From: JACVRW01 sp963819635 | GTDB taxonomy: Bacteria > Actinomycetota > Thermoleophilia > Solirubrobacterales > Thermoleophilaceae | Reading direction: 5' to 3' | Assembly: GCA_963819635.1 (NCBI GenBank) | Contig: CAWFWX010000006.1 | Span: forward strand, 248,001 to 312,000 | Length of the DNA stretch: 64,000 nucleotides | Shown: one piece after another, positions 17,735-25,606 of the stretch | Position numbering within the stretch: the stretch's first letter is position 1 | How the letters are laid out: the number at the start of each line of letters is the position of its first letter | Translations under genes and position numbers: made by a program | Notes under the pieces: model-generated | Database searches by the model: none | Told to the model about the DNA's origin: nothing | Seen by the model: the letters and a program-made list of their open reading frames with translations, nothing else

Positions 17735-18195
17735 GTCCGCGTCCTCAGGCCCTCGGCCACAGCGTTCGTGAGCGCCCACAGGTCGTCGTACTCGAGTGCG
17801 GCGGTCGAGCAGGACACGACGAAGCCGAGCCCGCCGCTGATCAGCGACCACTGCTCGAGGTTCACGCCTCCGAACTGGCCGTGGAGATAGTGCGTGAGGA
17901 CGCGCCGGGCCGGCAACCCGCCGATCTCGGTCGTGTCGAGGTCGATCACGCGCAGCCGGTCGAGGCTCTCACGCAGCGCGTCGAGCGACCGTTCGGCCCA
18001 CCCCTCGAGCTCGGCAGCCCCGTCGAGCGACTCGACCGTGACCACCACGTTGGCCCGGAAGTGCGGGTCCTCGCGCGGCGGCTCGACCGCGACGAGCGCG
18101 CAGCCGTGAACGTTCTCGCTGCGCTCCCAGTCGGGCGGGAGCGGCAGCTCGAACCCCGCCGTGGGATGCGCGTAGGTCTCGAGCTCGTCGCTCAT
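17731..18195 (-). CDS. LpqN/PsbP-like domain protein of the ESX-like locus
   Basis: 154 residues. The pattern PTAGFELPLPPDWERSEN near the N-terminus, GCALVAVEPPRED and a C-terminal EYDDLWALTNAVAEGL helix resemble LpqN/LpqT and PsbP-like domains seen near actinobacterial ESX genes. There is no signal peptide or lipobox here, so it is probably cytoplasmic or carried by a partner. The ATG overlaps the upstream stop, and the gene's own stop overlaps the next start (ATGA). Family assignment is by pattern only. Confidence 0.6.
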   Translation of the reverse strand: MSDELETYAHPTAGFELPLPPDWERSENVHGCALVAVEPPREDPHFRANVVVTVESLDGAAELEGWAERSLDALRESLDRLRVIDLDTTEIGGLPARRVLTHYLHGQFGGVNLEQWSLISGGLGFVVSCSTAALEYDDLWALTNAVAEGLRTRT

Positions 18196-18623
18196 CCCGA
18201 CGCGTAGCGGCTGCTGACCTCCTGCGCGCGCCGCGAGCCGTGCGGGCAGTCGAACACCCAGTCGCCCTCGCGCGTCCGCACCGAGAAACCCGGCGAGCGG
18301 AGGCGGCGCAGGAAGCGCGGCATCCAGAGGCCCGCGAGCTCGGTGGGCGTGATCCGCGATCCGGGCGACAGCGGTCCGCTGTCGAGCACCGAGGCCGCGG
18401 AGATCACGGCCACCACCGGCTCGCCGCTGGCGCGGTCGACGGTCTCCTCGGCACGGAACACGAGACCCTCGGGGTGGAGCGAGAGCCGGCCATCCACGGG
18501 CCATAGCTCCGCCTCGCCGGCGACAGGAGCCCAGCCCGGGCCGATCGCGGCGACCTCCCACTCGTCGAACGGCTCGCTGGTGGGCTGGGCGGCGGGCGGC
18601 GCGGTGAGCTCGATCTGCCTCAC
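18192..18623 (-). CDS. PH/GRAM-like domain protein, paralogue of the next gene's C-terminus
   Basis: 143-residue protein without membrane segments. Residues about 35-140 align by eye with the C-terminal half of the adjacent 263-residue membrane protein: GRLSLHPEGLVF against GHLMLYPEAIAF, GEPVVAVISAASV against GAPVVEIVPAGKL, and RRAQEVSSRYASG against RRAREIEERYLAG. The alternation suggests a PH/GRAM-type beta barrel with a closing helix. GTG start at 18621-18623, four bases after the upstream stop. Function unknown; location within the ESX-like run suggests an accessory component. Confidence 0.6.
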   Translation of the reverse strand: MRQIELTAPPAAQPTSEPFDEWEVAAIGPGWAPVAGEAELWPVDGRLSLHPEGLVFRAEETVDRASGEPVVAVISAASVLDSGPLSPGSRITPTELAGLWMPRFLRRLRSPGFSVRTREGDWVFDCPHGSRRAQEVSSRYASG

Positions 18624-18627
18624 GCGG

Positions 18628-19419
18628 CTATGCGCCGGCGAGCGCCGGCTGCCGGCCGGCGAGATAGCGCTCTTCGATCTCGCGCGCCCTGCGTCCCGCG
18701 CTGGCGGTCTCGAACACGAGCGGGCCGTCGTGGGTGTCCAGGCGGATGCGCGGCATGACGCGCGAGGGGAGGTCCGGCGCGGGCCGCGTGGCCCCGTCGG
18801 GCCGCGTGCCGGCGGAGACTCGCCGCGCGGCGACCAGCTTCCCGGCGGGCACGATCTCCACCACGGGCGCGCCGCGCATGCGGTCCTCGCGCACGTCCGC
18901 GGCAAAGGCGATCGCCTCGGGATAGAGCATGAGGTGGCCGCGGACCACGCCGATCCGCTGCATCGCGCTCGGGCGCGAATGCTCATCGCTCACGAGGTGA
19001 GCGCGCCAGCGCGCGAGCGGCTCCTGCTCCAGGCGAGCTCGCACGAGCGCTTCGCTCGACGCCGCCCCGAGATCGCTTCTCACCGTGGTGGCGATCGCGG
19101 CGTTGAGCGGCACCGACAGGTCGTAGTCGCGGTTGCGTTCCCTGAACCAGCGCGGGCCCCACCAGTCCGGGTCCCAGAGGGCGAGGACGATTCCCGCCGT
19201 GGCGATCAGCAGGGCGGGCGCGTAGAACGCGCCGCGAGCTCCGGCGGGCACAAGGTCTCCAACGCCGATGAGCAGCAGGCACAGCCCGAGCGCCGGCGCG
19301 AGCGTGATCGGGATCGACGGCAGCATCGCGATGCGTGACCAGGCGCGCCAGCGCCCGGTCCAGCACATCCATGAGATCGCCAGCAGCGCGATACCCACGG
19401 CGATGGCACCGACCGGCAT
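18628..19419 (-). CDS. Three-segment membrane protein with PH/GRAM-like domain, ESX-like locus
   Basis: 263 residues. Three hydrophobic segments (about 4-20, 33-55, 62-83) are followed by a cytoplasmic region whose second half (about 150-255) is related to the neighbouring 143-residue protein. Because the locus has no EccB, EccE or full EccD, this is the only multi-pass membrane protein in the run and could serve as a membrane component, or as an immunity protein for the large effector encoded directly upstream. Neither role can be shown from sequence. ATG start, nine bases after the effector stop. Confidence 0.6.
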   Translation of the reverse strand: MPVGAIAVGIALLAISWMCWTGRWRAWSRIAMLPSIPITLAPALGLCLLLIGVGDLVPAGARGAFYAPALLIATAGIVLALWDPDWWGPRWFRERNRDYDLSVPLNAAIATTVRSDLGAASSEALVRARLEQEPLARWRAHLVSDEHSRPSAMQRIGVVRGHLMLYPEAIAFAADVREDRMRGAPVVEIVPAGKLVAARRVSAGTRPDGATRPAPDLPSRVMPRIRLDTHDGPLVFETASAGRRAREIEERYLAGRQPALAGA

Positions 19420-19428
19420 GTCAGGTCC

Positions 19429-20865
19429 TTACCACGGCGCGACGCCGTCCCACGGCGTGACGGAGTCCACCTTGTCCCCGGTGTATTCGGCCGCGCCGCT
19501 CGTCCAGTCGGATACGTCGCTCGCGGCGTTTGAGGTCCAGTTCCAGGTGTCGTCGGCCGCGTTCCCGGCCCAGTTGACCACGGAGTCGTTGAAGTGGTCG
19601 ACAACTCCGCCGGCCACGCCGCCGCCCACGATGCCGCCGATCACGCCGCCGATCACGGTGCCCGGGCCCGGGCAGATGGCGGTGCCGATCGCGGCGCCGC
19701 CCACCGCGCCGCCCCACCCGCCGAGCGCCGCCGCGCCGCCTACCGTGACGGTCTGGGCGCCCACGCGACCCGTGCGCTCCGCGTTGTTCAGGTTCGGGTT
19801 GTCGAGGTCGTCGAAGTACTGAGCTGCCCCGGCCGTGACGAAGGCCGCCGCGGCGCCGGCGCGCCCGAACCACTTGGCACGGCTTGCCCACTGGGCCCGC
19901 GCCGCCGCATCCGGCACCTCCTGCGCCGGCGCCCATACGCCGCTCCGCATATAGCCGCTGACTGACGTAGTTCCACCGCTCGGAGTGGAGCGCAGGTAGG
20001 GCGCCACCCAGCGCGGCTCGCGCGCCCAGTAGCCGGGCTGATAGCGCATCCAGTTTTGGGAGGCGTAGCGGCTCGTCCACTCGGAAGTGCCGAACAGGAT
20101 GCCGGAGCCGTAGCTGCCGAAGACGGTTGCGCTCTCGCCGGTGTTGTAGCTCGAGTCGTACGGGTTGAATGGCTTCAGCGCGACGTCGTACACGAAGTCC
20201 CAGACCGCCTGCGCTCCCGAGGCGGTGGGGGGCCCGCCGACCGCCGGCCCCATCGGAAGCCCGGTGGCCTCGAGCGCGCTCGCGGTCGCGCTGTCCGCGA
20301 CCTTCACCGACTTGACTGCGTCGTTCGCCTCGCCCTGCGCCCAACGCTCGATGCGGTCGGCGTCCGCCTGCTTGTCGGCCGCCAGCCCCTCGGCCGAGGC
20401 GGCCCGCGCCTCCGCGGCGTCGGCGGCCTGCGAGAACGGGTCAGCGAAGGTGAGCGGCGATGGGCTTAGAAGAGCCGTGTTGCGCGCATTGATTGCCTCG
20501 GTGCGGGCCGCGGTGGCGCGTCGCTGTGCCTCGGCGGCCTCCTCGCGCGCCTCACGCAGTCTGTCGGCGGCGCGCCGCACCTTGTCCTGCGCGTCCTCGA
20601 TCCTGTCCGCCAGGTCGCCGAGCGCCGTGCCCGCCGTGTCGAGCGAGCCCTCGAGATAGGTCACAGCCTCTCCCGCCCGCGAGAGAGTCGTCCCGTAGGA
20701 GACGGCGGCGACACCGCTCCAAGCGGTGGGCGACGCGGCCGCGATGGTGCTGCTCGCGCCGTCGAAGCCGTTGGACAGGCCGCGCAGCCGCGCGGCCGCG
20801 GCACGCAGCGGCCCTGGCTCGCCCTCGGGCCAAGGCAGTCCCTGGAGGTCGGCGGGCTGGCTCAC
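19429..20865 (-). CDS. Large WXG-like protein with glycine-zipper C-terminus, candidate type VII effector
   Basis: 478 residues, no Sec signal. The N-terminal 200 residues are helical with a W-x-G turn (AWSGVAA, W49-G51) and a long coiled coil (about 75-190), the layout of type VII secretion-signal/LXG-type domains. Residues about 220-350 are aromatic-rich. Residues about 372-420 form a glycine zipper (repeated GGVIGGIVGGGVAGG type), followed by a Trp/Asn/Asp-rich tail. Glycine zippers occur in membrane-inserting toxins such as TelE-like LXG proteins, so a pore-forming effector is possible. No enzymatic toxin motif is visible. Its ATG overlaps the stop of the small EspC-like gene. Confidence 0.65.
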   Translation of the reverse strand: MSQPADLQGLPWPEGEPGPLRAAAARLRGLSNGFDGASSTIAAASPTAWSGVAAVSYGTTLSRAGEAVTYLEGSLDTAGTALGDLADRIEDAQDKVRRAADRLREAREEAAEAQRRATAARTEAINARNTALLSPSPLTFADPFSQAADAAEARAASAEGLAADKQADADRIERWAQGEANDAVKSVKVADSATASALEATGLPMGPAVGGPPTASGAQAVWDFVYDVALKPFNPYDSSYNTGESATVFGSYGSGILFGTSEWTSRYASQNWMRYQPGYWAREPRWVAPYLRSTPSGGTTSVSGYMRSGVWAPAQEVPDAAARAQWASRAKWFGRAGAAAAFVTAGAAQYFDDLDNPNLNNAERTGRVGAQTVTVGGAAALGGWGGAVGGAAIGTAICPGPGTVIGGVIGGIVGGGVAGGVVDHFNDSVVNWAGNAADDTWNWTSNAASDVSDWTSGAAEYTGDKVDSVTPWDGVAPW

Positions 20866-21167
20866 CGTGCCCCCGGGCGGCCGGTCGAGGCGGGCATCGC
20901 CTCCTGGTCCACCTGCTCGTAGACGGCCGCGGCGGACTCGGCGTTCGAACCGAGCGCGCCCACCCCGTCGCCGATCGCGACCGCGCCGGCCTCCACCGCG
21001 CCGCCGAATGCCGCGCTCGCGCCGCTCGTCTCCGGCGGAGCCGCGCCCGCCACGCCGGAGAGCGCCGCCCTCACCTCGCCAGCGAGTGCCATCAGCTGGC
21101 TGCCGGCAAGGCGAGCGGTGCCTCCCGCCGATCGGAGGCTGCCCGGATCGACCCTGATCTCAGCCAT
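20862..21167 (-). CDS. EspC/WXG100-like small helical protein
   Basis: 101 residues with the start pattern IRVDPGSLRSAGGTARLAGSQLMAL and a C-terminal helix ending in AVYEQVDQEAMP, resembling EspC-type and other ESX-associated small helical proteins. Like those it lacks a clear WXG turn. It is encoded directly upstream of and overlapping the large effector (ATGA), the usual arrangement for a small partner that is co-secreted with or targets an LXG-type effector. Confidence 0.68.
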   Translation of the reverse strand: MAEIRVDPGSLRSAGGTARLAGSQLMALAGEVRAALSGVAGAAPPETSGASAAFGGAVEAGAVAIGDGVGALGSNAESAAAVYEQVDQEAMPASTGRPGAR

Positions 21168-21197
21168 CGGGCCCTACCTTCGCCTCTCGACCGCGGC

Positions 21198-21491
21198 TCA
21201 GCGGCCGCCGAAGGAGGACGCGATGCTGGTTTCGGTCTGCTCGTAGTTGGCGCCGGCCTGCTGGGTCAGCTGCGAGATCCCGTGGAGCGCCTCCTGGATG
21301 CCCTGCGAGGAGCGCTGCCACTCGGCCCACAGCTCCTGGAAGCGCGCCTGTGCGACGCCCTGCCACTCGCTCTGGAGCGGCGCCACCTGTCCCGCGAGCT
21401 GGGACAGCGTCGACTCGATGTTGGCCGCCCCTGCGTTGAGCTGACTGGCGACGGACTGAAGCTGCTCAGGAGTAACAGCGATATTCGGCAT
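21198..21491 (-). CDS. WXG100 family protein (EsxA/EsxB-like)
   Basis: 97 residues, two-helix hairpin with the central W43-Q-G45 turn (SEWQGVAQAR) and a C-terminal helix ending NYEQTETSIASSFGGR. In WXG100 proteins this tail carries the YxxxD/E secretion signal; here YEQTE fits. It is the first gene of the minus-strand run and is transcribed divergently from eccC with an 80-bp gap. It is the expected main secreted substrate of the EccC machine. Confidence 0.92.
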   Translation of the reverse strand: MPNIAVTPEQLQSVASQLNAGAANIESTLSQLAGQVAPLQSEWQGVAQARFQELWAEWQRSSQGIQEALHGISQLTQQAGANYEQTETSIASSFGGR

Positions 21492-21571
21492 GGGGAAAGG
21501 CTCCGTGGCCGGGGAAATCTTCCTTAGAGGTCTAGTGGTTCCCGGAGAGGGGAACGTCATAACCCAGAGGG
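21492..21571. promoter_or_regulatory. Divergent promoter region with inverted repeat between WXG100 and eccC
   Basis: This 80-bp gap must hold both promoters. It contains the perfect inverted repeat GTTCCC (21538-21543) - GGAGAG - GGGAAC (21550-21555), a candidate operator. A CATAAC -10-like hexamer (about 21558-21563) lies eight bases before the eccC ATG, suggesting a leaderless or near-leaderless eccC mRNA. Confidence 0.4.
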
Positions 21572-24500
21572 ATGCCGCAAACGACCACATTTCACAGGCC
21601 TCCGCGGGAGTGGCCAGCTCCGGTGCCGAGCGCCCCCGCTCGCATCGGCTCCCCGCCCATCGTGCCCGTCCCGCCGCACGTGGGCGTGATTCAGACGCTG
21701 TTCCCGGTGGTCGGCGGAGTGGGGCTGCTCGGCTTCGCGATTGCATTCGGCAACAGCGTGTTCCTGTACATCGCCCTCGTGATGATCGTGCTGATGCTGG
21801 CCTTCTCGCTCGCGATGCGGTGGTCCCAGCGTCGCGGGGTACGCAAGCGCGCCGCGGCCGATGCCCGTCGCTATGCCGCGTACCTGCGCGAGCGTGACGA
21901 CGAACTGGCCGAGGCCGGCGAGCTCCAGCGGCGCGCCCTCGCCCGCCTCTATCCCGATCCGGGGAAGCTCTGGACGGCGGTGCTCAAGCGTCGCGGGACA
22001 TGGGAGCGGAGGCCCGACCATCCGGATTTCATGCACGTGCGCTTCGGCCGCGGCAACGTTCCACTCGACCGCGCCGTGGAACTCGAGCTCGGCGTCAACC
22101 CCCTCACCGAGTACCAGGCGCAGCCGCTGCAGGAGGCGCGCCGGCTCGTCGAGCGCCGCGGCACCCTGAGGGGAGAGCCCCTGGTGGAGGACCTCAGCGA
22201 CGTGGGCGTGCTCGCGGTGACGGGCGACCGTGCGCGCACGCGCGGCTTCGCACGCGCCCTGATGACGCAGCTCGCGGCGTTCCGGGCTCCGCGCGACCTG
22301 CGTCTCGGCGCCTGTTTCGACGCCTCTGACTCCGGCGAGTGGGACTGGGCGAAGTGGCTACCGCACCAGCGAGCCGAGCCTCACAGCCCGGGTCGCGGGG
22401 CGGACAGGCCCGTGCTGGCCTTCGCGCGCAAGCCGCTCGAGCTCGACGCACTGCTCGAGGCCGAGCTGCGACCGCGGCTCGAGCAGCTTCGCCGCATGGC
22501 GGAGTCCGGTATCGCGGGCCGCGACATGCGGATGAACGCGCACAAGCTCGTGCTGGTGGTGGACGGCTGGCGGCCCGACCACTTCGCCGCGGAGCTCCCC
22601 TCCTTCCGCCAGCTGCTCGCGACCGCTCGTGAGCTCGAGGCGCTTGTCGTCCTCCTCACGGACGAGCGAGAGCTCGAGCCGCCGGAGACCGGCGCACGCC
22701 TCTCGGTGCCCGCGCACGGAACCGCGTCGTTCGAGCGTGCGGGCCCCAACGCTCCGCGCATCGAGCGAATCGCGCTCGACGAGGTCGACACGGGCACCGC
22801 CGAGGCGATTGCCCGGGCGCTCACCCCGCTTCGGCTCGAAGAGGGAGGCGACGGCGCGCGCGGGCTCACAGCGGACGTGAGGCTGGTGGACCTGCTCGGG
22901 CTTCAGTCCGCGGCCGCGCTCGACCCAGCACGGTCGCACGCGCCGCGCCCGAGGTCGCAGACCCTGCGCGCCGCGATCGGCGTGCGGGCGGACGGTGAGC
23001 TGCTCGAACTGGACCTGAAGCAGGCGGCGGAGGGCGGGATGGGCCCGCACGGCATTCTCGTCGGGGCGACCGGATCGGGGAAGAGCGAGCTGCTGCGCAC
23101 GCTCGTCGCCGGGCTGGCGGCCAACCACGACCCGGAGTCACTGGCCTTCGTCCTCGTGGACTACAAGGGCGGAGCGGCCTTCGCCGAGCTCGCCCGCCTT
23201 CCGCACACCGCCGGCCTGATCACGAACCTCCAGAGCGATCTGACGCTCGTGGACCGCATGCGCGACGCGCTCGTCGGCGAGCAGGAGCGCCGCCAGAGCC
23301 TGCTGCGGCTGGCTGGCGACCTTGACGACATCGTGGCCTACCGCGCGCGCCGAGAGGCCGACCCCTCGCTGCCGCCCATGCCGAACCTGCTCGTGATAGT
23401 CGACGAGTTCGCCGAGCTGTTGGCGGCGCGGCCGGAGTTCATCGACCTGTTCGTCTCGCTCGGCCGGGTGGGCCGCAGCCTCGGGATCCATCTCCTGCTG
23501 TCCTCGCAGCGGCTGGACGAGGGCAGGCTCCGCGGGCTCGAGAGCCACCTTCGCTACCGCATCTGCCTGCGCACCTACTCGGCCACGGAGTCGAAGATCG
23601 TGATCGGCACCCCGGATGCGTACCTGCTGCCGTCGGTGCCCGGGATGGGTTTCCTGAAGGTCGATACCGAGATCTACACCCAGTTCCGGGCTGCGCTCTC
23701 CACGAGCCCCCACCGCGAGCCTGAGGAGGACGCAGTCCTGCCCGCGGTGGACGTGCTCGAGTTCGAGGCCGGAGCCGCCGGCGCTCTTGCCGGCGCCCAG
23801 GCCGGCGCCGGCGACGCGCCGTCCGGGCCGCAGGCTGGGGTGCCCACCGACCTCGAGGTGCTGGTCGAGCGCCTGGCGCGCGGCACGCTGGATGCTCCGC
23901 CGGTTCATCAGGTGTGGCTGCCCCCGCTCGAGCCCGAGCGCGGCCTCGCCGAGGTCACGGCCGAGGAGCCGTGGTGGACTGCCGAGCCGGTTCGAGATGG
24001 GCTCGCGCTTCCGGTCGGCATGCTCGACCTGCCGACCCAGCAGCGCATCGAACCGCATCTGCTCGATCTGTCTGGGACCGGCGGACACGTGGCCGTGGTC
24101 GGCGCACCACGAACCGGTAAGAGCACGCTGCTCCGCACGATCATCGCGTCCGCGGTCCGGCGCTACACGCCGGACCAGGTGCGCTTCTACGCGGTCGATC
24201 TCGGTGGCGGCGGACTGTTCGCCCTCGAAGGCGCGCCACACGTGGGCGGTGTTACCGGCAAGCTCGACCGCGAGGCGGTCGAGCGGGTGGTGCACCAGCT
24301 TCGCGGGGAGATCGAGGACCGCGAGGCGGCGTTCGCGCGCCTGCGGGTCGAATCGATGGCGCAGATCCGCTCGATGCGCGCGGCGGGCGAGCTCGACGGT
24401 GACGAGGGCGAGCTGGCCGACGTGTTTCTCGTGATCGACGGCTGGGCGTCGTTCAAGAGCGAGTTCCTGGAGCTGGACCGCGAGGTCGAGCGGATCGCCG

Positions 24501-25606
24501 CCAGCGGGCTGAGCTACGGCGTGCACGTGATGGTGACCGCCAACCGCTGGGCGGACATGCGCTCGGCGTTGCTCGACAACTTCGGCACCCGGCTCGAGCT
24601 GCGCCTGAACGACCCGATCGACTCGGACGTTTCGCGGGCGGCCGCGGCGTCGGTGCCCGCCGGCGTGCCTGGCCGCGGCATCACCTCCGCCGGGACGCAT
24701 TTCCAGGCTGCGTTGCCGCGCTTCGACGGCGAGCGCAGCAGCGAGGACCTGAGCGACGCAGTCCGCGGACTGGCTGAGGAGGCCGCCGGTCACTGGCGCC
24801 GCCCCGCCGCCGAGCCGATCCGCCTCTTGCCGCGCGAGCTCGACCCGACCGAGCTGCCGGCGCCGCGCCGCGGTGCGATCGCGATCGGCGTCGAGGAGCG
24901 CCGGCTCGAGCCCGTGCTGCTCGACCCGGTCGGCGGAGACCCGCACCTGCTCGTGTTCGGCGACGCCGAGACCGGTAAGTCGTCGCTGCTGCGCCTGCTG
25001 GCCCGCGGCATCGCGGCGACCAGCGAGCCGGACGAGGCGCAGCTCGTGCTCGTGGACGTCCGTCGCTCGCTGGCCGACCTCGCCGATCTGCCGCACGTGC
25101 GCGAGCACGCGTTCTCCCCACCGGCCGTGGCGAGCGCGATCGAAGACATCCGCCGGCTGCTCGAGCCGCGCGTGCCCGGGGGCACCGGTCAGCCCACGGC
25201 GGGCGGCCCGCGCATCTACCTGCTCTTCGACGATTACGACCTCTCGAGCGGGCCGACCAGCACCCCGCTCGCTCCGCTGCTCGACCTGCTGCCGCTTGGG
25301 CGCGAGATCGGCCTGCACGTCGTGCTGGCTCGCCGTGTGGCGGGGAGCGCGCGCGGCGCCTACGAATCGGGGTTCCAGCGCGTTCGCGAGCTCGGCTCGC
25401 CGGGCCTGATCATGAGCGGCGACGCGGCAGAGGGACCGCTCGTGGGCGGGGAGAAGGCGCGCGGCCTTCCACCGGGTCGCGGGCTGTTCGTACGGCGCGG
25501 AGGGCCGGCGGTCGTGGTGCAGACCGCGTTCGCCGCTCCGACGCCCGTCGCGGCAGGCCAAATTGACGATCCGGAATCGCTGATTCAGGGAAGAAGGCGG
25601 TCATGA
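21572..25606 (+). CDS. eccC: EccC-type FtsK/SpoIIIE ATPase of type VII secretion
   Basis: 1344-residue motor, full length for EccC. Two membrane segments lie near the N-terminus (about 38-85). Three FtsK/SpoIIIE ATPase domains follow: P-loops GATGSGKS (about 498-505), GAPRTGKS (about 844-851) and GDAETGKS (about 1130-1137). Only the first has a full Walker B with the catalytic pair (LLVIVDEFAEL); the second (VFLVIDGWASF) and third (IYLLFDDYDLS) lack the acidic DE pair, as in known EccC where domains 2-3 bind substrate. The stop overlaps the next ATG. It should recognise the WXG100 substrates encoded upstream. Confidence 0.94.
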   Translation: MPQTTTFHRPPREWPAPVPSAPARIGSPPIVPVPPHVGVIQTLFPVVGGVGLLGFAIAFGNSVFLYIALVMIVLMLAFSLAMRWSQRRGVRKRAAADARRYAAYLRERDDELAEAGELQRRALARLYPDPGKLWTAVLKRRGTWERRPDHPDFMHVRFGRGNVPLDRAVELELGVNPLTEYQAQPLQEARRLVERRGTLRGEPLVEDLSDVGVLAVTGDRARTRGFARALMTQLAAFRAPRDLRLGACFDASDSGEWDWAKWLPHQRAEPHSPGRGADRPVLAFARKPLELDALLEAELRPRLEQLRRMAESGIAGRDMRMNAHKLVLVVDGWRPDHFAAELPSFRQLLATARELEALVVLLTDERELEPPETGARLSVPAHGTASFERAGPNAPRIERIALDEVDTGTAEAIARALTPLRLEEGGDGARGLTADVRLVDLLGLQSAAALDPARSHAPRPRSQTLRAAIGVRADGELLELDLKQAAEGGMGPHGILVGATGSGKSELLRTLVAGLAANHDPESLAFVLVDYKGGAAFAELARLPHTAGLITNLQSDLTLVDRMRDALVGEQERRQSLLRLAGDLDDIVAYRARREADPSLPPMPNLLVIVDEFAELLAARPEFIDLFVSLGRVGRSLGIHLLLSSQRLDEGRLRGLESHLRYRICLRTYSATESKIVIGTPDAYLLPSVPGMGFLKVDTEIYTQFRAALSTSPHREPEEDAVLPAVDVLEFEAGAAGALAGAQAGAGDAPSGPQAGVPTDLEVLVERLARGTLDAPPVHQVWLPPLEPERGLAEVTAEEPWWTAEPVRDGLALPVGMLDLPTQQRIEPHLLDLSGTGGHVAVVGAPRTGKSTLLRTIIASAVRRYTPDQVRFYAVDLGGGGLFALEGAPHVGGVTGKLDREAVERVVHQLRGEIEDREAAFARLRVESMAQIRSMRAAGELDGDEGELADVFLVIDGWASFKSEFLELDREVERIAASGLSYGVHVMVTANRWADMRSALLDNFGTRLELRLNDPIDSDVSRAAAASVPAGVPGRGITSAGTHFQAALPRFDGERSSEDLSDAVRGLAEEAAGHWRRPAAEPIRLLPRELDPTELPAPRRGAIAIGVEERRLEPVLLDPVGGDPHLLVFGDAETGKSSLLRLLARGIAATSEPDEAQLVLVDVRRSLADLADLPHVREHAFSPPAVASAIEDIRRLLEPRVPGGTGQPTAGGPRIYLLFDDYDLSSGPTSTPLAPLLDLLPLGREIGLHVVLARRVAGSARGAYESGFQRVRELGSPGLIMSGDAAEGPLVGGEKARGLPPGRGLFVRRGGPAVVVQTAFAAPTPVAAGQIDDPESLIQGRRRS

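Noticed and set aside
23138..25561. 807-codon minus-strand frame opposite eccC
   Set aside because: No domain, composition is that of reverse-complement coding; eccC is certain.
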